Positions 49,001-61,000 of a stretch of 64,000 nucleotides of DNA are shown here, in pieces. The notes below the pieces were generated by a model. The model worked only from the letters and a program-made list of their open reading frames with translations, made no database searches and was not told the DNA's origin. How positions within the stretch are numbered: position 1 is the stretch's first letter; every line of letters begins with the position of its first letter. The stretch spans positions 372,001-436,000 of the forward strand of contig JAQGDQ010000120.1 of assembly GCA_030141605.1 (NCBI GenBank), read 5' to 3'. Origin of the DNA: Tubiluchus corallicola (lineage: Eukaryota > Priapulida > Priapulimorpha > Priapulimorphida > Tubiluchidae). Made by a program: the position numbers and the translations under genes.

Positions 49001-52000
49001 TTTGCCTGAGGTCTTTACTTCAGTTTTGATGTTGACTGCAGGCCACATTACATGTGAAAAATAATAAATAAAAATGTTTTAAAAAAACAGAACAGCTACC
49101 TTTAAATTATAAAGAAAGGGTTATTTTTAGTGTGAATTAATGTGAATTATCAAGTATAATGGATTATAAAGAAGGTTAAATAACTTAAAGTTCTGGAATT
49201 CTGCATAAAAACGAAACGAAAAACTTGAAATTTAGAGTGTGTAGTTACGTTTGTTTTCATTTCTATGTACAAATTTTTAGCTAAAATTTTACATAAAATA
49301 TTATATAAGTATTACATAAATTTACATAAATCACGTAGAACATAGAAGTGGTGGCATCGTCTGTGTATCTCTTTAATGAAAGTTAATTGGAGCGTTAGAA
49401 TTTTTTGCTTTCTTTATGGTACTATCTATTTTCAAATTTAGAACAGTTCACAGTGCCACTACATGGTAGTTTATTGTCAAACTTTTGTAAATACAATTGA
49501 GCAAATTCTCAAGTTATTAAATATTGCCAGTTCTTGCTACCTGCTGATGTGACATTTTATTTTCAGGATTTTCACCAAGAGGACGAGGATTTGGAGGCCG
49601 TGGAGGTGGAAGAGGGGGCGGAGGTGGTCGTGGAGGCTTTGGACGCGGAAGGGGTGGTGATCGTGGTGGACGTGGTGAGATTTTTTTATTTGTGCATATG
49701 ATAAGTGCATCCCGGTTAGTGGTGAAACACTATTACATTTCTTGTTTTTGTTTTTCTTGCTGCTGGTATTTTTTTATTTTATGAGCAGTGTTTTTAAGAA
49801 ATATTACTGGTATACAAAGTATACTAAATATTGGCTGTTCTGACTAATTTAGTTTAAAATATACACCATGACAATAATTTCTGGTAGCCGCTTGTAATAT
49901 AATATAGTTGAAACCTATATATTATTAATATTATTGTGTCATATTTTGTTTGAAAATCTAATCAGTAACTATGATAAATTCGACTAGCACTGCCATTGTT
50001 ATGATTCAATTCATCTGGTGATAACCATGTTAAATGATCATTGGTTGTTACTGAAACATCAAAATCTTTGTGTTAATAAAGCAGCGAAGTCACTAGACAA
50101 ATTGTGCAGCAGTGATTTAATGTAACAGAGTGAATTTGGAGGTGAGCAACAAATTATGAAAACAAAATGTGTGAACGTTATCAAATGAACAAGAAGTAAG
50201 ATGATAAAGTGTCATCAAGATGATAAGCCGTCGTAACTAAAGCATGATCTGCTAATTCTTGTTATAAACGTTTAAATATGAGGAATATCTTTAAATGATT
50301 GTTAAACAAAAACCATGCTATAGTATAAGTACAGTGAGTAGATTATGTTACAACTCCCCTAGCACACACAGAGCTATTTGTCACTCTTCTGTGTGAATTT
50401 CAAACAAGGAGCTTGTAGGTAGCTTTTTGCATTGTATTGTGCAGGGCACCCTTTTTGCATCTTTGTTTGAGTGCTACGAAAGAATTTTGTGTTACCCAAT
50501 AGTGCAACAACAAAGTGTTGTGTGCTTCCCTACTTTTAATATTTCGCCATGATTGTGCTTAATGAGCATGTATTATTTTTTTAGAATAACAAACTTGAAT
50601 GATGTTGAATGTTACATTGTTCTGTCCTGGTGTTTTTTATTCATAAATGCATTTATAATTCCCGGCTAATGTTAATTTATGACATAGGGCTAAATATAAA
50701 ATAATGATGTTTTATATACAGTATTTTATGTTCTGGTGCCCTTGCCAAAATGTGTGTTATCTCTTGATAGATCATATAATGTACTGTATTGAATAGGAAG
50801 AGGTCGAGGAGGTGGACGGGGTGGAAGAGGTGGTCGGGGTGGCTTCGGTGCAGGAAAAAAGACAGTTATAGAACCTCATAGACACGAAGGTAAAATGTGA
50901 TTTAAGCCTTTTCACAGTTGTGCGCTTGCGCAGTTGCTTTAGGTCAAAGGTTAAGTGTACCACAGCAACGCATCTTATCTACAACCATCACGTGACGTAC
51001 GAAAAGCAAAGACGTCGGCCGCATCAGTTCAGTAACTTTTAGTTATTTTACATGGACTTGCTTAATTATGCATTAGTCTGTACGTAGAGTGATTTATTAA
51101 CAGGATCTTGCTTGGGGACAAGAAAAATGAACTAGGTAAGGTTATAACTAACTGTTAATACTGTTACTATTACAGTCGTTTGGGCTGCGAGGCATTGTCA
51201 TGTACACAAATGCATTGTCATACATTTAACCTTTGGCCTTTTCACGATCATCATCAATCGCTGGAACTGTGAAAAGGCTTATTGTCTGAATGCAGTTAGA
51301 ACTATCTTAGTTTTGATAATCAGGCCAATCAACTTGTGTTTCTCATTTGATCAGAGCATTGGTAGTGGACTTCATGTTAGCTTTTTTAATTTGGTGTTCT
51401 AACTGAAACATAAACAATTTTCTATACTGTTGTATTTGTAAACATGATTATTAGCTGAATTGTCATAATGTATTCTTAGCAACTAGAGGTTAAGCAATTC
51501 TGGTCTGCTTAGTGAATGGATGTACATATCCTCAGTATATGACACCTCTGCTGTTTGTGGGTGTTATAAAATCATTGATAATTAGTTAGATTCTGGTCAG
51601 TTACAACTATTAGAACATAATAATTAGGGTGAACTGTATAAAGAAAAGCACTTAATGGCGATTTTTCATATCCTACTCCATTTTGATGTACGGTAAAAAG
51701 TAAACGTTTTAGCACCTGTAATAGTGCCAAAGCATTTCTGATAATTAAATAATTGGTTAAAAACTTAATTAATGGTGGTTGAGCCCAACCAGTGATGAAA
51801 TCACAAGTATTTTTCAACAGCACAAATCTTTCACATAAGTCATTGAAGAAATTGTATGTTCCCTTTCAATATTTTGTAGGGTAGATTGTTTTGAGCTATA
51901 ATTTAGGATTGGGCCTGACTTTCCTTTAATCTAACTGTTCAAAACAGTTTTTCTGAACTATGAGTTATTTATGTTTTTTTCTTATGGAAAAGTTAGGGTG

Positions 52001-55000
52001 CAATGCACAGCCAGTGCGTGTCTTTATATGTAGGGATGAGCACTCTCTGTCAGAAAAGGAGTCAAATCGAATTTCAAGATTTTGAATCTGAATCGATTCA
52101 AATTCAGTTTTAAAGATTTTCATGTGAATTTTCGAATCATTAATAAAAAGCAGTGTCGCAGAGATCATGTGTATTGCTTGATTTGTTCTGCAGCTAAAAA
52201 CACTAATAATAATTCAAAGACTGTGTACAAAAATTGCAACTAAATTGTGCTTATTGCATGTTGCTTCAGACATTTTAGTGATAAAGAACATATGTAGTTG
52301 AAGTGGTGTATTATTTGAATCCATAATTTTAAATTCGAGCTGAATTCGAATTAAACAAAACTCGTTCGTTTCGAATGTTCACTGCTCACCACTATTGATA
52401 TATGTTATGTGGTCATTGCTTGTAATTACTCTTTTACTGAAAAGTAACTGGGTGAAGAAAATTTCTTGATGTCTTGTCATGACTTTGGGAAATGCTGTTA
52501 TGAACCCAAATTTCAGTGTCCTTGTTACCACGTTTACCACGTTTGTAGCATATTGCTATACACATTAGTAAAGGTGAAAAGCAATGTTCAACAAAAATTA
52601 ACTTGAAAAAGATGAAATCAGAAAAAGTCTGCTGCGTCGTTAGCTCATTATATTTAAATTGTAGATGAAATTTAGTGTGAACTTCCTTTCGACATTTTTA
52701 CTATTTTTATGAGAAAATATGAGGATGTAGAGCTGCAAAAAATTTCTATGATAATTTAATATTTTCTTTTTTCATAGGTGTTTTCATAGCTCGTGGAAAA
52801 GAAGATGCCCTTGTCACAAAGAATATGGTGTTGGGCGAGTCAGTTTATGGTGAGAAGCGGATATCAGTTGATGCTGTAAGCAGTCCGTTGGCTTAAGCTT
52901 GGTGTTCACAAGTGGCAAAATTCCAATGTTTGGTACATGATGCACGATACACAAACGACTGCTACTCATTACATGAATGGAACGAACAAAATTTTAGGCA
53001 TTTGCAATTATACATGAACAAAACGAAGGAAGATTTGAAAAAATAACGACAATACAAAAAATACAACGACAAAAACTTATTGCAGTTAAATAGTTGATAA
53101 TAATTAAAATTAGACCGATGTCCTACCACTGATACAAACATTTAGTGCTTAACTGTCCGCGTGTATTATTCCTCGTAAAAATGCAAAGCACTGGTCTATG
53201 CTATCTAAGTTGTAAGTATTAACGTTGTCAAAAATTTTGGTTACCTGCCAATTGATAAAAAACTTTAGCTGTTTTGGACATTTGTCACTCATCGGATTGT
53301 AACAATGTCTATAATCGTGCTGTTGTTTTCCAAAAATTTTTTGTTTATACATGCACTGCATGAAGTTTTTGTAGCATTTTGATTTTGCAAATTAGGAAAA
53401 GGTCAAAATCAATCTTTAACTACTGCAGATAAGATTAGCACCATTTTTAAATGCTTATCTTATTGCCAGAAGGTTGTACGTGTGCGTGAGCAGTACTGTT
53501 ATGTTTTATTGCAGGATGACAAAAAAATCGAGTATCGGGTGTGGAATCCCTTTCGATCAAAGCTTGCTGCTGCCATTTTGGGTGGAGTTGATAAAATATA
53601 CATGAAGCCTGGAGATAAAGTATTATACCTTGGTGCTGCTTCAGGGACTACAGTTTCTCATGTATCGGATATAGTGGGACCGGTTAGTACACCAGCACGA
53701 TACCAAAATAAATATGAATATTTTACTGAGTGCAACCTTAATAATATACGGTATATACGTGTGTACAAGTCGACCTTATGCACGAGTCGATGTGCATTTT
53801 AAGACCAAAAATTGCATCATTTTATATATTACCTGTGTACAAGTCCACCATAAAATATTAAGATCTTCCAGAGTAAATGATGTCAACATTGGCCATGTAA
53901 TAAATCAATAGCCTACTGTGTTAGTGTGTAAGATACGTGCAAGTGCCGAGTATATTATACCTACCTGATGTATGTGTATATATATATATTCACGTTGAGG
54001 ACCCTCAATGCAATCCATGATAATGCAGCCTGGCCTTTCATCGCTTATAATTGTTTGTAATGCCTTTAACCATAGGATATCACGTCCAGGATCCGTCGTA
54101 ACATTTAAGTCGCTGATTTCTCATTTAAAACTAAAAACTCATACCTGAAACATCACAGTTTTATTCAGTAACATCTGTAACGTGCCGAGGGTTATTTGGT
54201 TAAAAACAAAATAACTCCTGCCACCATTGTAACGTTTTGAAGGCTATTGCATTCCTAATTTTTATATAATGATCAGGAAAATATACTACATGTATTTTCA
54301 CGGGTTCATCTGCTGTTTTTTAAGGCTGCTTAGTTAAAAACAAAACAAGATGAAACATAAATTTTAAAGCTATAATTATTACAAAAGAAGAGCACAACAA
54401 CAAGTCAACAATAAGAGCTCAAAATTACTACTTGTGGCTTGCTGTGAATACCCCCAAGGAAAGATGAGGATAGGAAAATGAATGCGCATAACTTATCTGA
54501 ATGTTCATGACGATGTTGTGCACAACTTGACGATCCTCCCACAATGACAACGCTGACGCCGGCAACATGACGATCCTCCAAGAGCCATAACAATGCAGAT
54601 GACGACAGCTAATCAACAGCTTCCAGCAACCCTCTTGTAGTCTACAACACCAACGTACCAACAGCTGACTGGAATGGAATAACATCACACTTCTTTGGCT
54701 TGACCATCTCTTCAAACCATGTAACAGCAACGAGACTGAGAAAGACAGGCTATACAACAGGAACACTGTCCTTTTGGCCAAAACAACACTTAGCTCAGCT
54801 CTCCATGGTAAAGAAGTTACATCACAGATCGTGTACCAGCCTTTCCAGACAAATACGTTAACTACAGGTATGTTGGAACATGCCCACTGGTCAGACCAAC
54901 AGTAAATGTCTGTACCAGTGAAAAGTATCAACTCAACTGTTCAGATCAGGTATTGCTTTTTCTGCATAAGCAAACGAAACACTCCAACAGGTAAGTACAA

Positions 55001-58000
55001 ACCATTTTAAGTGACAGGGGTGAGGAGATGATGAAATGAAAGAACACATACAGCAGTGCAAGGAAAGCAAGCCATTTACTATCAAAATTAGCAGCACGCA
55101 CCTCACAATATCTTTTGAATAGAAATACACCTCAATTTTCAAATATTAATTCCGTTTATGCGTATTTACGCTAGATTTTCAACAGTTGGTATCAATCTGA
55201 AGATCGTTCTTGCTTCCATGTTTACAAGTCCGACCTTATTAATTATGCATGCAGTCCTCCTTTCAACACAACTCGTCACAGGGTACTTTTTCTAATCAAT
55301 CACAGGCATTTTTATAAAAGCGCTAATTGAAGCGGGGCACCCATATTCGCCTGCAAGCTTTTCATATGCTTCTCTTGTAGACTAGTATGGTATGTGTCAC
55401 GTACATAGTAATGTAAGTAAACATGTATTGCATGTGCTTGTATATTGTGTGTAAGCCGACAGGCGACAGCACCTGCACAACATTAGCGATTTCCATGTTC
55501 TGATCGAGTGCTCCGTCGCTAGTTTATTTACTGGTAATATATAAATTTTAACTTAATTTCAGATACATTAAAATAAATTACAGCAATATTTGTTAATTTT
55601 GTGAAGTAATATCAAGGTGCGAACATTCTCTGATGTGAAGTATCACAATATGAGTGTTCATTCAGTCCAGCGCATAATGAAGGATTATTTCTTTACATAT
55701 TCGTATTGTAGACAACTCTTTAGCGACATCTCCCGAAAACATAAGTAAGTATAAGTCGACCCCAAAAATTTCCCCTTAAAATCATCTCCCAAAAATTCGA
55801 CTTGTACATAAGTATATACAGTAATATAATAAGACGTCTCTTAAAGACTTCTCATTTAGCAACATTTTGTTTTGATTATGACAAACTTTTACCCCTTTTT
55901 TCACATTTAACCATATATGTTTCATATTAATGGGGGTGAGTTTTTGGCCAAACTACTATTATTGTTATTCTTGTTATATTAATATTATTATTGATTTTTG
56001 CATTGTCAATTTTTGCTCCCAGAACACGTCTCTGTGCTTTTACATTAAAGAAAAACTGAACGATTTTTCGTATTCTATCCCATTTTGAAGTACTGTAAAT
56101 AGTATACATTTTAACGTTTATAATGCCAAAGTGTTTCTGATAATTGTACAGTACCTTTAAAACTTAATTAATGCCCGGCATCACAATTGAACATAGTTTT
56201 GTAATGGTGCAAACACCATGCACATCTGCCGTGCGTGTTTGCAAAATCTAAAATTGAGATGTACTGGTATTGTACAAGCATTCACTGTGATTCACAAAAA
56301 CTCTGGAAGTTTAAGCTTGAAAGTTTAAATATCAAGTTTACTGTTGTGCTAACTCACAAATTTTCGAATATGTGTGTCACACGAAATGTGTTTATAGATT
56401 AGGAATGGCGTTTATTTTTTGTGCAGTGCATTTCTGAGATGCAGGCCCTGGTGCCCATCTAGCGGGAATGGTAGAATGCATGCATGGCATGCAACCGCGA
56501 AAGATAACAACTGAAATGTGAAAAAAGTCTATTTAAGAGACATACAACGAGAAGCTAATTAAAATGAGCTTAAACTTGCATTTGAAAATTAAATAAACCA
56601 CCTGAGATAAAACTATTTAAGCAAGGACTTGCTGTACTGTGTGTTTAAAAATCCTTGCTTTTTGTTGTCAAGTTATAATTTTGTTTATGAACACCTGTTA
56701 TTAATTATACTGCTATTAATATGTTGTAATATTTATTCAGGAAGGCCTAGTATATGCTGTTGAGTTTTCTCATCGCTCTGGTCGGGATCTCATTAATGTT
56801 GCCAAAAAACGCACTAACATCATTCCAATAATAGAAGATGCTCGGCATCCACAAAAATATAGAATGTTAGTTGGTAAGTTTGCTGGTAGGCTACTGTTAC
56901 TTAATTTGTGAGAACCCAACTCTGATTTCAAGGTTGTCCTCAAGCTAGAGGTTTTCGGACCTTTAAATTTTATACATCACTTTTAAAATACTTGTGTACA
57001 CAGCGCTATAGAACCAATAAGCATTTGATATTTTTTCCAAAGAAACTAAATCATAAAATTCCAATTATTTGTAATTGACTCTAGGGAGGGTGCAGTGTGC
57101 GATTGTTGAATGATGCTTCACCACTGATGTATGTAAACACAAAATAGAGACAAGGGTGACAAATTTAGCTTCTTTTATTTTGTCCTGCAAAAGTAGTAGC
57201 TTTTGCCTGTTTTGAAACTAGCAACGTGGATAGTATGCATGTAAAGTTCTACATCGAATGTGAGACTGAAGCTTGAAATGTGGAGAAACAATTGGAAATA
57301 GTTGAGACAAATGTGAAATAAATAGGAGAACAGACATTTGTGAAAGACCTGCACTGCAGTAACAATGCAAGTGATTGCCTGACAGTATCAGAACTAGTTG
57401 AGTATTGTGACAAAGAGGTGTACGTTAAATCTATTTTTATTACCCATTCTTCAATGTGCTTATTAATAATTGGCTTGTACTGTGCTTTCAGCAATGGTCG
57501 ACACAATATTTGCAGATGTGGCTCAGCCGGATCAAGCTCGAATTGTAGCCATTAATGCACACCATTTTCTCAAAAATAATGGCCATTTTGTAATATCAAT
57601 CAAGGTAATTACTAATTTCTTATTAACTTTTTTTCTGTTCATAATTGTTAATGGACTCATTAACACAGACAGTAACCTTTTACGAAATTACAGTTATTGC
57701 ACAGATTATACTACGGTGGCGCGGAAAAAATGTGCTGAAGCATAGACTGGGCCAGAATTTCTATGCTAATCTCCCCTCTTGACTTTTTTGCTCTTGGCGT
57801 ATTCTACTATATGCACTTGTGAGTTTATTTAGTTACTTCCCAAGTGTGTTTTCACTCAGAAACTGCATGCAAAAATTGTAGGGTTCTGTGTTCGTTGCCA
57901 AGCCAACAAAAACGCAAACTCGGGACAGATGGTGTAAAATACGAAATTGCTGATTTGTCAAGTTATCAGTGAAATTTTGCAGTTTCGCTTCCAGAATTTC

Positions 58001-61000
58001 TTGTAAACCTGGCATTACAAAGAAAACAATAAACAAAATTCTAAATGGTTTGGTCTGAATCAGGAAATGTTAGGTCTCATTCTGAATAAGAGGTTAGTAT
58101 TGATAGTGATTAATTATAATAAATCATTTCAATTGAAATTCAGTCTTCACGCTTCATCCTGGATTCTCTGGATTCTTGTAAAATGTCATGCTGCTTAGAT
58201 TCTGGCACTGAGACTACAATAATATTAGAAATAAGTGTTCTACAAAATTGAAACTTCATAGCATTGTATTTGCAATACATTAACTTTTGTCTGTAAAAGT
58301 TACTAGTTTATGCTTTTGATAGTTTTTAAGTTATGACCGAAAAGGGATTAAAAAAGTAAGTGCTGAAACAAGTCAACCATAATTATCAAATGGAAAACAG
58401 CCGTATAAAGCACTCAATACATGACAGCAAAGCAATAAAGACGTCAACCTGTTTACGTAATATTCTTCACCACAGAAAATAAAGCATTGATACAGATTTG
58501 TTGCCAAAAAATCGGACTTAATATCTGGATAATAGTATCTGGAACTCCCTTCAAGAGAAAGTGTACAGTGGCTGCACAGAACTGTTTGATGCATTGGGTG
58601 CTGGGGCCAAATACTCCTTAAAGAAGTAATAAATTGTATCAGCTGTTAGAAGAAACACCTTCGTGTGGTGAACACCTCGCAGTGAAAATGGTGAACACAC
58701 AGCACTTGCTGTAAATTTTAGCAATATTGACACAAAATTTTTCCCGCATTTATCTTTTTAATTTGTTGTTTTAAAACTTCAGCATCTTAGGAAATGTCTA
58801 AGAGAGTGACCTAAAATTGTTGGTGTTTAACATCAGTATGGTAATTTTCAAGCAATTCCTTTAGTTTCTTATAATATTGTGATCAAAACTTTGACACATT
58901 TTTTTGCATCACCTGATATAAGTTTATATTTTCTCTTGCTTTGCAAACTTCTTTGAAAAATTTTGACTGGATGATCTTGTCCGTACTCCATGCTGTTTTT
59001 GCGTGAGATCAGGCGAGATATTGCGTGACTTTACGATATTACGATATGAATTTACGATATTCTTTAGAATATGGTGTTTGGTGAGTAATATCAGCGCTTA
59101 TTACTTCGAAACACAAACCTTGCATCAGCAGATACGATTAGCTGAAGCTGTACAAGCCCACAAAGTTGAAATGGGACAATTTTTACATTCTACTAAACAT
59201 AGATTAATTGGGCTTAAAAGGTTAAAAGACCTCACACTGAGTTATTATCAGACTTTGAACTTAAATTTTTGCACCAAGCTGTTCTTTGCTTAAATATAAA
59301 ATGTACCAAAGCCAGGTCATTCTTGTGCCCGGAATAATACGAGCGTTTGGAAAATGGTTCCATTAGGTCCATCTAACCCAACTAAATCTGTTCTACATCA
59401 AGTCCACAAATGCTGGAAACCACATTAGCACCGACTTAAAGCAATGATGATAAATTTAATAGTATAAGAGACAAAGAGAAAAATGAGCAATTTATACTTT
59501 TTATTAATCATCAGCAGCCAGACAATTTTTAGAACCGAATCAAAATTAGAAAGCACTAATCCAACATATGCCACTTTTCCCTGATGAGTATGAGTTGACT
59601 CAAAAGGTTACAGATCAACCTGATGGCATGGTTTTTGTAACTTATAAATCAAATTTAACTGCAAATTTAGTAAATGTGTGGGCTATAGACCGTGAATTTG
59701 CATTAATGAATTTACAGTTTCATACCGCAGATGCGCTTTTGTAGCTTCTGTCTCCACCTGGAAATTGCGCTACAAGTTTAATAAACTTGGATGAAAATAT
59801 AAAGAAAATTTGTGAAAGACATCCCCAAAACCAACAAAAAACATAGTTTTTTGGCAAATATAGCATGCAGCAACATGTCAGTGGTGAAACAAAACCAGCA
59901 GGTAGCAAAAACTTATTTGTAACAACTAATGCTTCGCTAGTTACAAAGGTGGAGAGAGAACCAGAAATATCCGAAATAACAAAGGAAACCTGCCACCAAG
60001 TCTATATGTTTGATAGAGCAGACAACCTCGAGCTAAAATGTGACACCAAACTTCCTGACTCATAATTTTCTTGAGAGTCCCCGAATAACAGGCCGATTGA
60101 AGAAAAAGTAAATTGGAATCTGCCTAAAGAAGTCTACAAAATTAAACAATCATGTCCCTGCTAGGGTGATGAAGTCCAGGGGGAGACTACAAGAAATGAG
60201 AAAACATAACTCATAATAAATAGATAGGCTTCATAATAAAATGAAGACAATCAACTCTTCACAGCACTGGCAATTCTACAGGGTTCAGAAGAATAAATCA
60301 ACTTCTACGTCAGTCTCATCATACCATCTCAACAGTATTAATGGTAAAAGCTTAGACTTCGACCTCAAAATGTTTTGGTCTTTTGGTCATATTTTATGGA
60401 TGAAAATCTGGGTGTTCCAATAAAAGATGGGATGAAAAATGGTGAAATAAGTACAAACATCTAATACCCAGTTATCAATGTTAAAAAAAAAAGTAACTGG
60501 TAAAGCATAGTAGACAGTATACTATGTGGAATGTGTTTGTGCATTGCTAATTTTAGCAAAAGTGTGAGTAAAATGTTATTGTGAGAGCTCTTGCTAGCAA
60601 ATAACGAATAAGCTTGAGTTTTAAGATATTCTGTTAACAAAAACCTTGTTGACTTTCTGATGCGGCCTTGGTGAAATTCTACTGTATTGCCATGCCAATG
60701 TCCCCTCAGTCTAAACTGTTAGTGGTAAGCATTAGTAATTCGCCGTATTTATGCGCATTTTTCTCACAGACTCATTGTAAGTTTATATTCAGTGTAATCA
60801 TAAATGAATAATCTTGAAACTTGTGGCTATAATTTCATATAAGATGACCGTGTTGTACAATTCAAGTGAGCTACCCAAATTTGGAAAGTGATTGCTTTTC
60901 ACACAAGTCTTAAGAGCTGCTGTGCATTTGCTTAGATTCAAACAGTCAGAAATGATCCCATCATGAAATGTCATTAATGAAGCACTGCCTATTTTAGCCA

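Noticed and set aside
54428-54931. 167-codon open frame on the minus strand, the longest in the window
   Set aside because: No recognisable domain, odd Trp/Cys/Ser-rich composition, no splice support, and it lies within an inverted-repeat-bounded element.
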